In this document: one piece after another, positions 34,848-43,311 of the stretch
Layout of the letters: every line of letters starts with the position of its first letter
How positions within the stretch are numbered: the stretch's first letter is position 1
Source: Clostridiaceae bacterium UBA6110
Lineage (GTDB): Bacteria > Bacillota > Clostridia > Clostridiales > Clostridiaceae
Reading direction: 5' to 3'
Assembly: GCA_002428415.1 (NCBI GenBank)
Contig: DIWI01000029.1
Coordinates: forward strand, 1-64,000
DNA length: 64,000 bases
The notes under the pieces: model-generated
Told to the model about the DNA's origin: nothing
Seen by the model: only the letters and a program-made list of their open reading frames with translations
Databases searched by the model: none
Program-made: the position numbers and the translations under genes

Positions 34848-34898
34848 AATGGCGGGAACAATAACTTCCGGATTTTACGGAATAATGTTTCCGCCATT
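34848..34898. promoter_or_regulatory. Putative enhancer site 2 or regulator terminator (inverted repeat)
   Basis: Arms AATGGCGG...CTTCCG (34848-34870) and CGGAA...CCGCCATT (34878-34898) are near-mirror images. It could be a second activator site or the terminator of the activator gene; there is no T-run, which favours the former. Confidence 0.5.
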
Positions 34899-34975
34899 TA
34901 TCATATGCTTAGAAAGTAAGTAAAATGAATACGTTTAACGCCACTCAATGATTTATTTTTCAAGACATTCAAATT

Positions 34976-34991
34976 TGGCATGGCGTTTGCT
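34976..34991 (+). promoter_or_regulatory. Sigma-54 (-24/-12) promoter
   Basis: TGGCAT-GGCGT-TTGCT matches the consensus TGGCAC-N5-TTGCA almost base for base with exact GG-to-GC spacing. It is 84 bases before the AtuA start and follows two inverted repeats and the sigma-54 activator gene. Confidence 0.88.
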
Positions 34992-35074
34992 TAATAACAT
35001 GTGAAAGGTCGTAAGACTAAAGGCTGCACTTTACGCGCGAAGAGCAGTGAATATTGAAAACTAGGAGTGATTTT

Positions 35075-36442
35075 ATGAAGACTGTGTATATAGGTGGTGG
35101 ACAAGGTTTTTGGGGAGATACCAACGACGGTGCAATAGCCATGGTTGAAAAGGCAAAAATTAACTATCTTGCTTGTGACTACCTTGCAGAGCTTACGTTG
35201 TCTATAATGCAGAAGCAGAAGAATAAAAATCCCAACGCTGGCTTCGCCAAGGATTTCATAACCTTATACGAACAGATAGCAGAGACTTGTTATATGAAAA
35301 AGATAAGGATAATAACCAATGCCGGTGGAATGAACATCACCGGAGCAGTGAAGGAAATTGAAAAGATTGCCAAGGCAAAAGGGCTTAAGGGATTGAAGAT
35401 AGGTTACGTTCTTGGAGACGACATTAAGGACAAGCTACCTGGACTTCTTGAAAGCGGAGTTAAGTTTATAAACATGGATAATGAGGGAGAATTCACTGAA
35501 ATTCTCGACAGGATTTATAACGTAAACGCATACCACGGACATGAACCTATACTAAAGTGTCTGGAAGAAGGTGCAGATGTCGTGATAACTGGAAGGGCTA
35601 CCGATTCAAGCCTCTTTCTAGCACCGCTTATCCATGAATTCGGCTGGGATCCTAGTGACCATGATAATATGGCAAAAGGAATAATCACTGGACACCTCCT
35701 CGAATGTGGTGGACAGGTTTCAGGTGGAAATTGTGACTACAACTGGAGAGATATTCCTGACCTTGCAGACCTTGGATTCCCTATTGCTGAGGTCACTGAA
35801 GACAGTCTCGTCATTACAAAGACTCCGGGAACGGGCGGACTTGTAACAGAACAATCAGTTAAAGAACAACTGCTGTATGAGATTCATGACCCTGCAAACT
35901 ATATAACTCCTGATGTCATAGCTGACGTGAGCCATGCAACTGTTGAGAGTATAGGAGAAAACAGAGTAAAGGTTTCAAATATAAAAGGTAAACCTGCACC
36001 TGAATCACTCAAGCTCTGTGTAGGATATTCAGCAGGCTATAAGGTGGAGTCGTTCTATTGCTTTGCATGGCCGGATGCCTACGACAAGGCAAAGCTGGCT
36101 TCTGAAATAGTCATGGAAAAGATGAAAAAGAAGGACATGAAGACTGAGGAGGTCAGAATTGATTATATAGGCCTCAATTCACTCCACCTGTCGCTTGCAG
36201 ATATGTCAGAGGAAAGGCTTAAAGAACTTAATGAAGTAATCCTGAGGATTGCAATAAGGACGAAGGAAAAGTCTGAAGCAGAGAAGATAATACCAGAGAT
36301 AGCGCCACTTCAGCTGAACGGACCTCCAGGTGGAGCTCTATTCGGAGGAAGGTCCAAAGTGAGTGAGGTTATCGCTCTATGGCCGACAGCAGTACCAAAG
36401 TCGAGCGTGGTGCTTACATCAAACAATCTGGAGGTGGTGTAG
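35075..36442 (+). CDS. AtuA family protein (DUF1446)
   Basis: A 455-residue cytoplasmic protein of the acyclic terpene utilisation AtuA family. Motifs seen: YIGGGQGFWGD at the start, ITNAGGMN, VITGRATDSSLFLAPLIHEF, GGQVSGGN and the closing NGPPGGALFGGR. Family function is not settled; AtuA is needed for growth on citronellol-type terpenes in Pseudomonas. ATG 35075 has AGGAGTG (35063-35069). It is the first gene of the sigma-54 operon. In many relatives a C-terminal ferredoxin-fold domain is fused; here it is a separate gene next door. Confidence 0.85.
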   Translation: MKTVYIGGGQGFWGDTNDGAIAMVEKAKINYLACDYLAELTLSIMQKQKNKNPNAGFAKDFITLYEQIAETCYMKKIRIITNAGGMNITGAVKEIEKIAKAKGLKGLKIGYVLGDDIKDKLPGLLESGVKFINMDNEGEFTEILDRIYNVNAYHGHEPILKCLEEGADVVITGRATDSSLFLAPLIHEFGWDPSDHDNMAKGIITGHLLECGGQVSGGNCDYNWRDIPDLADLGFPIAEVTEDSLVITKTPGTGGLVTEQSVKEQLLYEIHDPANYITPDVIADVSHATVESIGENRVKVSNIKGKPAPESLKLCVGYSAGYKVESFYCFAWPDAYDKAKLASEIVMEKMKKKDMKTEEVRIDYIGLNSLHLSLADMSEERLKELNEVILRIAIRTKEKSEAEKIIPEIAPLQLNGPPGGALFGGRSKVSEVIALWPTAVPKSSVVLTSNNLEVV

Positions 36443-36443
36443 G

Positions 36444-36767
36444 ATGAAAAAGACATACTATCTCAAAGACCTGGCACATGGCAGATCAGGTGATAAGGGA
36501 GACAGAAGCAATATCTGCATGTTTGCAAGGAATCCTGAAGACTATGAATTTATGAAGCAGGAGCTTACTGCAGAGAGGGTCAAGGAATATTTCGGAGACA
36601 TGGTTAAGGGCGATGTAGTTAGGTACGAGGTTGAATCTCTAAAGGGCTTCAACTTTGTAATGGACAAGGCGCTAGGCGGCGGAGCAACGATGTCAATCAG
36701 GATGGATAATCTCGGAAAGACGATGTATACAGCACTTCTGAGGATGAAGCTTGAACGGGAAGAATGA
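36444..36767 (+). CDS. AtuA-like C-terminal domain protein
   Basis: A 107-residue protein beginning with LKDLAHGRSGDKGDRSNIC, the conserved start of the domain that ends larger AtuA proteins (DLAxxRSGDKG). It is a stand-alone copy and starts 1 base after the AtuA stop. ATG 36444 lies after GGAGG; an in-frame upstream extension overlaps AtuA and is not supported. The two probably act as a complex. Confidence 0.82.
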   Translation: MKKTYYLKDLAHGRSGDKGDRSNICMFARNPEDYEFMKQELTAERVKEYFGDMVKGDVVRYEVESLKGFNFVMDKALGGGATMSIRMDNLGKTMYTALLRMKLEREE

Positions 36768-36777
36768 GGAGGAAAAA

Positions 36778-38046
36778 ATGAAGAATAGCGAATACAAAGG
36801 ATTTTACAAACTCTCTATTGAGGACAGGCTTAAGGAGGTTGTTGAATTTGCAGGGCTCACAAAGGAGGAGTCTGATGCACTAAGTGACCCTAATGCACTC
36901 ACCCCTGATATGTCTGATCACATGGTTGAAAATGTCATCGGAAGGTACTCGCTTCCAATGGGTGTTGCGGTGAACTTCCTGATTAATGGCAGGGACTATT
37001 TAATACCAATGGTTACAGAGGAGCCATCGGTAATAGCGGCTGCAAGCAACGGAGCCAAAATGGCGAGAGAAAACGGAGGAATATTTGCCAGCAACAGCGG
37101 AACCGTAATGATTTCACAGATTCAGGTATTGGACATTGAAGATGCCAATTATGCGAGGATAAAAGTACTCGAGAATAGAAAGGCCATAGCTGACAGATGC
37201 AACGAGATGGATCCGGTTCTCGTTAAGCTTGGCGGGGGTGTAGTAGATGTTGAGGCGAGGGTGGTAGAATCATCCATCATCGGTGACATGCTGGTCGTTC
37301 ATCTGAAGGTAAACACACTTGATGCTATGGGAGCCAATGCAGTAAATACAATGGCAGAAGGTATCTCACCATTCATCGAAGAAATCACGGGTGGTCGTGT
37401 TAACCTGAGGATACTATCGAACCTTGCAATTTTTAGGCTTGCAAGGGCAAGGGCCAGGTTCAGTAAGGAGAGTCTTGGAGGCGAGCATGTTGTTGATGCG
37501 ATAATTGATGCATATGCATTCGCAGAGGCTGACCCTTTCAGAGCAGCTACACACAATAAGGGAATTATGAACGGTATTTCTGCAGCGGTCCTCGCTACAG
37601 GCAACGACACGAGAGCAGTTGAATCAGGAGCCCATGCCTATGCTTCAATCAGTGGATCATACAAGCCGCTTTCAACCTGGGAGAAGGACAAGAACGGAGA
37701 CCTTGTCGGAACCATAGAGTTACCTATGGCTGTAGGTCTTGTAGGCGGAGCAACAAAGGTACATCCTCAGGCCAAAGCAGCAGTTAGAATACTTGGTGTT
37801 AAGTCTGCTGGTGAACTTGGAGAAGTTTTCGCTGCACTAGGGTTAATCCAGAATTTTTCCGCTGTAAGGGTACTAGCAACAGAAGGAGTACAGAGAGGTC
37901 ATATGGGTCTCCATGCTAGAAATGTTGCTGCTGTAGCTGGTGCAAAGGGTGATGTACTCGAGGCAATTGTAAAGAGAATGGTTTCTGAAAAGAAGGTTAG
38001 GGTTGAATTTGCTCAGGAACTTCTTAAGGAATATGAAAAGAAATAA
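36778..38046 (+). CDS. mvaA: Class II (degradative-type) hydroxymethylglutaryl-CoA reductase
   Basis: A 422-residue soluble enzyme without membrane anchor, the class II length. Motifs: ENVIGRYSLP, TEEPSVIAAAS (catalytic Glu), DAMGAN, GIMNGISA, GNDTRA (catalytic Asp), GLVGGAT and GHMGLHA (catalytic His). It interconverts mevalonate plus CoA with HMG-CoA using NAD(P). Class II enzymes serve mevalonate breakdown in Pseudomonas mevalonii but synthesis in many Gram-positive cocci. Its place in a sigma-54 operon with a carboxylate transporter favours breakdown. No HMG-CoA lyase is adjacent. GAGGAGG precedes ATG 36778. Confidence 0.92.
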   Translation: MKNSEYKGFYKLSIEDRLKEVVEFAGLTKEESDALSDPNALTPDMSDHMVENVIGRYSLPMGVAVNFLINGRDYLIPMVTEEPSVIAAASNGAKMARENGGIFASNSGTVMISQIQVLDIEDANYARIKVLENRKAIADRCNEMDPVLVKLGGGVVDVEARVVESSIIGDMLVVHLKVNTLDAMGANAVNTMAEGISPFIEEITGGRVNLRILSNLAIFRLARARARFSKESLGGEHVVDAIIDAYAFAEADPFRAATHNKGIMNGISAAVLATGNDTRAVESGAHAYASISGSYKPLSTWEKDKNGDLVGTIELPMAVGLVGGATKVHPQAKAAVRILGVKSAGELGEVFAALGLIQNFSAVRVLATEGVQRGHMGLHARNVAAVAGAKGDVLEAIVKRMVSEKKVRVEFAQELLKEYEKK

Positions 38047-38073
38047 ATAAATAAATGAATCGGGGGAAGCAGA

Positions 38074-38532
38074 ATGGAAAATAAAAAGGTTCAGTTAACT
38101 GAGGTCTGGGGAGACACTGTCGACCTGAAGGAACTGATGATAGCATCAATTCTAGGCATCGCACTTACCATGGCAATGTACCTTATTGGCAGGAGTATTT
38201 TCCTGAAGATTGACGGACTTGATGTGGGTCTAGCAAAAGGATACTCATTATTGCTTGGAATAGTAGGGTGTATTGCCTCTGGCGTAATATCAGCCAAGCT
38301 GTTCAAACCTAAAAGAATTATTGAGGAGAAGTTCGAGAATGAAAACATCGAAGACATCCTCAAAGCAGCTGGAATGACAGTTGAAGATGAAATCAATGCA
38401 CTCAGGAATGTCGATCCTGAAATAATAGCTGAAATGGAAGAGTTCGAGCTCTACAGCCTTCTTGAGCTGGTACCTGAGGACTCGCCAAACTACAAACCAG
38501 AATACAAGGAAAAGGCAAAGGGGGGCAAATAA
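38074..38532 (+). CDS. TctB-like small membrane subunit
   Basis: A 152-residue protein with two transmembrane helices near the N-terminus (LKELMIASILGIALTMAMYL; KGYSLLLGIVGCIASGVISA) and a long acidic, helical cytoplasmic C-terminal half. Its stop is directly followed by the start of the TctA-like permease, so it is very probably the small subunit of that transporter. Sequence identity with TctB proteins cannot be shown by eye. Charge and length of the tail are unusual for TctB. Confidence 0.6.
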   Translation: MENKKVQLTEVWGDTVDLKELMIASILGIALTMAMYLIGRSIFLKIDGLDVGLAKGYSLLLGIVGCIASGVISAKLFKPKRIIEEKFENENIEDILKAAGMTVEDEINALRNVDPEIIAEMEEFELYSLLELVPEDSPNYKPEYKEKAKGGK

Positions 38533-39903
38533 ATGTTATTGATACAGGCTTTCATCGCGGCTACCCTTGGAGGAGTGCTGTACACAATCATTGGAATCAT
38601 ACCTGGAACTGATGAAACAGCAACGATGGCTCCAGTTACACTCATACTGGTACTCATGGGTCTGCCCGGAGAGGTTCTTTTCGCCTGGTTTATTGGAATT
38701 ATAGTTGCCATGCAGATAAGCCATACAATACCTACTGCAATGGCTGCTCTTCCTGGAAGCACAATGGCAGTGCCGATGGTTCTTAACAGCTCAATAGCTA
38801 AAAGGCTAGGTATACCTCATGTTGCAATGAGGAAGATGGCAGCAGGATCTCTCATCGGATCGTTCACAGGACTTCTAGTGGCAATTGGATTCGCACTTTT
38901 AATGGCACCACTAGGTAACATGGTAAAGCCGTACATCGGACTCATATTTACAATCGGAGCTATGGTAATCGGTTATATGTCAAAAGCCAAGTGGGGTGCA
39001 GTAATCGCGCTATTCCCATTCGCATTCCTAATACAGGGATTCCAGAGAATAGCAGTTGAAGGTGTCGGTAAGACTCTCTTCATCTCCATATTCATGGGAA
39101 TAACAATAGGACCCATGATTGCTGAGGTATTCAATATCTTCATACCCAGCCAGAGAGACAAACAGAGAAGAAACAAGCCTTCAACTATATGGCTTGCACC
39201 TGATTCAAGCAAGAAGACTGGAATTTTCCCTAATCCTTTCAAGATATTTACTAAGAAACAAAATAAAACAATACTTCTCATGTCTTCAATTGGAGCCTGC
39301 ACGTTCACGTTCTCACCGGTAGGTATGACTGTAATGCTTGGCGAAATAATAAATGGAAAGTGCAAGGAGCTATATGAAAGAGTAACTACAACACTTGGTG
39401 TACAAGACTCCATAAGCAACAGCACATACCTTGGGGAGTTCATTATCCCGCTCATTGCTTTTGCTGGACTTCCGCTTAGCCCCGTTGCTGCCGGACCAGG
39501 TGCGCCACTGTTTAATGCGCCTCCAAGGTTTTCAATTGAGCCACTTAACAATCTTGCACAGCTTCTTTCGATTCCAGACTACTTCATATTCGGATTTATC
39601 GGAATTGTTGGTGGAGCTCTTTTCGCATTCCCAATAGCAATAAAGAAGGCAAGGTCATGGACTGAGCTCATGTTCAGGGCAGTAAGCCATGAAGCGCTAA
39701 TAGGCGCTTTCATAGGACTAATATGCATGCTTGCATTCTATGAAGCTGGTATCCTAGGAATATTCGTTGCAGTCAGCATCGGTATATTTGGTGGATTACT
39801 CCATAACCTTTTCGGAATACACACAGGTGTTCAGTTTATGGCTTACTATGCTTCAGGGTATATCGTGACACAGGCTCTGGCGCTGGCAAAGATACTCATT
39901 TAA
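38533..39903 (+). CDS. TctA family permease (tripartite tricarboxylate transporter type)
   Basis: A 456-residue membrane protein with about ten helices. GIIPGTDETATMAPV is the first TctA signature region and PLSPVAAGPGAPLFNAPPRF the second. It probably imports a carboxylate using ion gradients. The periplasmic TctC partner is absent from the operon. Context suggests mevalonate or another branched hydroxy-carboxylate as cargo. The start follows the previous stop without a gap, so translation is coupled. Confidence 0.85.
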   Translation: MLLIQAFIAATLGGVLYTIIGIIPGTDETATMAPVTLILVLMGLPGEVLFAWFIGIIVAMQISHTIPTAMAALPGSTMAVPMVLNSSIAKRLGIPHVAMRKMAAGSLIGSFTGLLVAIGFALLMAPLGNMVKPYIGLIFTIGAMVIGYMSKAKWGAVIALFPFAFLIQGFQRIAVEGVGKTLFISIFMGITIGPMIAEVFNIFIPSQRDKQRRNKPSTIWLAPDSSKKTGIFPNPFKIFTKKQNKTILLMSSIGACTFTFSPVGMTVMLGEIINGKCKELYERVTTTLGVQDSISNSTYLGEFIIPLIAFAGLPLSPVAAGPGAPLFNAPPRFSIEPLNNLAQLLSIPDYFIFGFIGIVGGALFAFPIAIKKARSWTELMFRAVSHEALIGAFIGLICMLAFYEAGILGIFVAVSIGIFGGLLHNLFGIHTGVQFMAYYASGYIVTQALALAKILI

Positions 39904-39927
39904 CAAAATGGTAAAACAGACGATTTT

Positions 39928-39952
39928 ATCCCCGCAAATTCTTTGCGGGGAT
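39928..39952 (+). terminator. Terminator of the sigma-54 operon
   Basis: ATCCCCGCAAA (39928-39938) pairs perfectly with TTTGCGGGGAT (39942-39952) around a 3-base loop; the following T-tract is weak. Confidence 0.72.
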
Positions 39953-40028
39953 TCCTGTTGTAAGAGGTGTCTTAACATCGTATGATGGATACAAATACCC
40001 ATAAGATTAATAAACCCGGAGGTAAGGT

Positions 40029-40517
40029 ATGGCGGAACCGAATGAAACAAACATTGAAGAGATGATGGTAAGGGCTGAGGCGGCTGCCAAAGGCTATTTC
40101 AGGGAAGGACTCAACTGCTCTGAGTGTGTATTCCAGAGCTTTCTTGACCTTGGTCTTACTGACCTGCCGCGAGAAGTCATTGCATTATCTTCAGGCTTCG
40201 GTGGCGGTATAGGCATGACTAAGAATACCTGCGGAGCACTGCTCGGGGCAGCAATGTCAGTAGCGGCGGTCAAGGGAAGAAAAGATCCAAAGGCAAAGGA
40301 AAGCATAAACGAAAGGATAGAGGAGCTCTACGGAGAGGGCGGAGTCTACAGCATCTTCAGTTCACTTGTAAAAGAGTTTGAAGAAAAGTATGGAACAGTC
40401 AGCTGCAAGGAAATAACAGACGTGTTTCCCGACTGGCATTCCAGAGAAAGGAAGAAGAACTGCCAGAGCATAGTAGGTTATGCTGCTGCACTTGGAGTAA
40501 AGTACGCTCTGAAGTAA
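40029..40517 (+). CDS. C_GCAxxG_C_C family protein
   Basis: A 162-residue cytoplasmic protein. NCSECVFQ, SSGFGGGIGMTKNTCGALLGAAM, SCKEITD and KNCQSIVG carry the conserved Gly-rich loop and cysteines of the C_GCAxxG_C_C (PF09719-type) family, suspected redox-active or metal-binding proteins common in anaerobes. GGAGGT lies upstream of ATG. It stands alone between two terminators. Confidence 0.88.
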   Translation: MAEPNETNIEEMMVRAEAAAKGYFREGLNCSECVFQSFLDLGLTDLPREVIALSSGFGGGIGMTKNTCGALLGAAMSVAAVKGRKDPKAKESINERIEELYGEGGVYSIFSSLVKEFEEKYGTVSCKEITDVFPDWHSRERKKNCQSIVGYAAALGVKYALK

Positions 40518-40531
40518 AACTAAGACTTGTG

Positions 40532-40580
40532 AATGAATCGAGCTGTATCCTGCATATTGTGGGATACAGCTCGATTCATT
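40532..40580. terminator. Bidirectional terminator with 19-bp stem
   Basis: AATGAATCGAGCTGTATCC (40532-40550) and GGATACAGCTCGATTCATT (40562-40580) are perfectly complementary. It lies between convergent genes. Confidence 0.85.
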
Positions 40581-40590
40581 TAAATTTCAA

Positions 40591-41424
40591 TCATTCCAGC
40601 ACGGGAATCCTGAATGATAAGTCTTCAGACGGAGAATGCTCTGATGTGTCACTGTACCTGTAGTCAAGCCTTCCGGACCTTGCCCTCAGAAAATGTATGA
40701 ACTGAACATCAAGGAGGGGATAAGCAGCACTTTCAGGTACATAGTAATGCCACCATTCGGTTTTGTTTACCCTGAACCCACTTCTCTCCATAATATCGAT
40801 GAGAAGTGAGCGGTTGCTTTTCTGCCTGTCAGTCGCTCCTTCATAGTCGATATGCGCCTTGACACTGAAATCATCGAACTTTGATGGCATGTCCAGTTCC
40901 CGTCCGGTTGAATCGACGAGAGTTATATCCACAGCCAGACCTTTGGGATGCAGTGAGTTTGCAGAAGGTTTGGCCACGTACATCCTGAGCTCTTTTGGAG
41001 TAGCATCATAAAGGCTCTGCTGCACCGAAACCGGTCTGTACGCATCGAATACCTTGATCCTTAATCCCTTGGACCTGGCAAGCCTTTGAGCTGCCAGCAG
41101 CCTTCTGGCAATATCCTTGTGGATGAGGCACAGTACTGTATCGTAATGGATCATTCCAGTGAAGTTATTCTTTGTCGCATATCTTTGGTCGATCATAAAG
41201 CTCTCATCAAGGCTAGTCAGTTCAACAAGCTCCTTGTAGTAGAAGGGTGATGGATGATGAAGCGGCTGAAGCCGAAATAATGGCTGTTCAGTTGCAGATT
41301 GAATTTCTGTGCTGTTATTTTTCATAACAAGGCTGGCCTTCTCGGTTGCAAAAGCAACAGACAAAAGGCCGGTTGAAAATGAAGATACAATTAAAAGTGC
41401 AATTATAACCTGGAACTTTCTCAT
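40591..41424 (-). CDS. Secreted D-alanyl-D-alanine dipeptidase (VanX/DdpX family)
   Basis: A 277-residue exported protein. Signal peptide residues 1-27 end AFA. NSLHPKGLAVDIT (SxHxxGxAxD) and EWWHYY (ExxWH) give the zinc ligands and catalytic Glu of the VanX-type M15D family; VFDAYRP is the substrate-binding Arg segment. Being secreted it probably recycles D-Ala-D-Ala from the wall rather than conferring vancomycin resistance, since no vanHA-like genes are nearby. GAGGTAGAGG precedes the ATG. Confidence 0.9.
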   Translation of the reverse strand: MRKFQVIIALLIVSSFSTGLLSVAFATEKASLVMKNNSTEIQSATEQPLFRLQPLHHPSPFYYKELVELTSLDESFMIDQRYATKNNFTGMIHYDTVLCLIHKDIARRLLAAQRLARSKGLRIKVFDAYRPVSVQQSLYDATPKELRMYVAKPSANSLHPKGLAVDITLVDSTGRELDMPSKFDDFSVKAHIDYEGATDRQKSNRSLLIDIMERSGFRVNKTEWWHYYVPESAAYPLLDVQFIHFLRARSGRLDYRYSDTSEHSPSEDLSFRIPVLE

Positions 41425-41473
41425 CCTCTACCTCAAAGGAAGGCCGGGCATTGCCTGACCTTCCTGCCATAAA

Positions 41474-42193
41474 TTACGGTATGCTAAGGTTTGTTACCTT
41501 GTAGTCCGAAGGAATGATAAACATGCTGTCATCAACAGTGTCCGACAGTTTTGATATTTCCATAAGAGTCTTCATGTTTTCGAAGGAGGTTTCCATTCCC
41601 TTGAGCTCGTTACCTTCAAAGAAGTACCTGACGCTTCCGCCATCGGTCGTATATTCCTCATAGTCAAGCATCTTTCCCAGAAAATCAGCCTTTCCCTTGC
41701 CCTTGTATACTATACCGTCCAGCTTTATTTCAGGTGCCTGTGGCGTATCAGTCGGAACCTGCTTGGAAGCATCCATCACCATCACAGTCTTCATGTCATG
41801 GCTGATCAGATACATCTTGCCATCCTTTATAACAGTGCTCATGGTCATGCTGTCGCCGAGCTCGATCTTGCTTGCCATTGCCGTACCGTCCATCGACATG
41901 GTAGTCTCCATGACATCCTCAAGCTCACCGTTGACAGTAGCAAAAATCTTCATCGTCATTGTGTATTTCCCATCCTTCATGATATCCACAAACTTCTGGG
42001 AGAGAATATCTGTTGTCGAAGGTATGGTTGGAGTTGCAGGAGATGTCGGAGCCGAAGTTGATGAAGGTGCTGCAGTTGGAGTCGGGGTATCCGTCTTTGA
42101 GCCGCACGAAGCAATGAGAGTAAGTGCGCAAATGTATCCGATGACAATAAGCAGCCTGCGATGCCTTCCGGATCCCGTCATGTTATAAGACAT
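41474..42193 (-). CDS. Hypothetical lipoprotein with Thr/Pro-rich linker
   Basis: A lipoprotein of about 239 residues. The signal peptide ends TLIASC; a Thr/Pro/Ser-rich linker follows (about 25 residues), then a beta-rich domain with repeated TMSMDGTAMASKIELGDSMTMST-like strands, of the type seen in LolA/LppX-like lipid-binding lipoproteins. That likeness is weak. ATG 42193 has AAGGGG upstream. It is probably co-transcribed with the dipeptidase (49-base gap), so both may act at the wall. Confidence 0.65.
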   Translation of the reverse strand: MSYNMTGSGRHRRLLIVIGYICALTLIASCGSKTDTPTPTAAPSSTSAPTSPATPTIPSTTDILSQKFVDIMKDGKYTMTMKIFATVNGELEDVMETTMSMDGTAMASKIELGDSMTMSTVIKDGKMYLISHDMKTVMVMDASKQVPTDTPQAPEIKLDGIVYKGKGKADFLGKMLDYEEYTTDGGSVRYFFEGNELKGMETSFENMKTLMEISKLSDTVDDSMFIIPSDYKVTNLSIP

Positions 42194-42354
42194 CAAAATC
42201 ACCCCTTGTGTTTCGATATGAACGTAAGCATATTCTGTTTAAGATAATTGTATTCTCCAAAGTCTTGCATGTCAAAGAATGGCTTAAATGTACAGGTGCT
42301 CGAAACTAAATATATCATCAAAATATTTTTTAGCTTTACAAAATATTCATTAGA

Positions 42355-42383
42355 TTGTTTGAAAGTTTATCTGATGATATAAT
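42355..42383 (+). promoter_or_regulatory. Sigma-A promoter of the NERD gene
   Basis: TTGTTT (42355-42360), 17-base spacer, TATAAT (42378-42383); the gene starts 29 bases after the -10. Confidence 0.55.
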
Positions 42384-42411
42384 TAGGGCACTGTATTGAA
42401 GGAGAGATATC

Positions 42412-43140
42412 ATGAGTATAACTGAAATCATAATATCAAGTATCATGCCGGCTATCTACCTTGCAGTCATACCCATACTCATTCTTGCATTAAGGATCTA
42501 TGGTCTGTTCATCAGGTTTTCTAGGTCCGGGTATGGTAATGCAAGTGGAAACAGGTTCTATAAGACTGTGTCAGACAAGGGAGCTTATGGGGAATTCCTC
42601 ATATACGAGCTTCTGGAAAGCCTTGGAGAAGGAAACAGAATACTTACTAACATTTATCTTCCAACTGGAAATGGCAGGACAACAGAAATCGACCTGCTCA
42701 TGGTACATCCTACTGGAATCTACGTTTTTGAATCAAAGAACTACAGTGGATGGATATTCGGTGATGAAAAGAGCAAAAATTGGACACAGACACTTAAAGG
42801 CGGCAAGAAGACCTCCTTTTATAACCCTGTCAGGCAGAACAAGGGGCATATCAGTGCATTGATGGATAACCTAAGGGATGTTGGTCCGGAGAGCTTCTTT
42901 TCATACATAGTCTTCAGTGAACGATGCGAGATCAAGAAAATCAGCATTTCATCTCCTAACACCTCAGTGCTTAAGAGGAACAGCCTCAAATCAGCCCTTG
43001 TATCAGACATCTCAAAAAGACACAAGGTCTTCGGTGAAAGCGAAATATCAGGAATATACGGGATCCTCTCATGGTATTCGCTGGCAGATGACAGCATCAA
43101 GTCCAGCCACATAAGAACAATAAGGGAAGATTTGGAATAG
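42412..43140 (+). CDS. NERD (nuclease-related) domain membrane protein
   Basis: A 242-residue protein with one N-terminal membrane helix and a NERD domain at about 55-170: KGAYGEFLIYELLE, TEIDLLMVHPTGIYVFESKNYSG, the E...D...ExK arrangement of a restriction-endonuclease-like fold. These domains are thought to cut nucleic acid, though few have been tested. A terminator follows, so it is a single-gene unit. Confidence 0.85.
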   Translation: MSITEIIISSIMPAIYLAVIPILILALRIYGLFIRFSRSGYGNASGNRFYKTVSDKGAYGEFLIYELLESLGEGNRILTNIYLPTGNGRTTEIDLLMVHPTGIYVFESKNYSGWIFGDEKSKNWTQTLKGGKKTSFYNPVRQNKGHISALMDNLRDVGPESFFSYIVFSERCEIKKISISSPNTSVLKRNSLKSALVSDISKRHKVFGESEISGIYGILSWYSLADDSIKSSHIRTIREDLE

Positions 43141-43145
43141 GAGCT

Positions 43146-43170
43146 GGCAGTCAGATTTGGCTGCCTTTTT
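43146..43170 (+). terminator. Rho-independent terminator
   Basis: GGCAGTC (43146-43152) pairs with GGCTGCC (43159-43165, one G-T), followed by TTTTT. Confidence 0.75.
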
Positions 43171-43311
43171 GAATTATTCTGCATTTATCCATCATAGTTT
43201 GCTGACCTGTTTACACATGAAGGTGCAAGCAGCGTCAAAAGGTTGTAGAATCTAGTTAAAGCATATTAATGAGTGTAATAGCTATTTTAGAAGGATTCGG
43301 GGAGGGTTAGC

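Noticed and set aside
40591..41424. Vancomycin resistance (VanX)
   Set aside because: The protein is secreted and has no vanH, vanA or vanRS neighbours; a wall-recycling dipeptidase is more likely.
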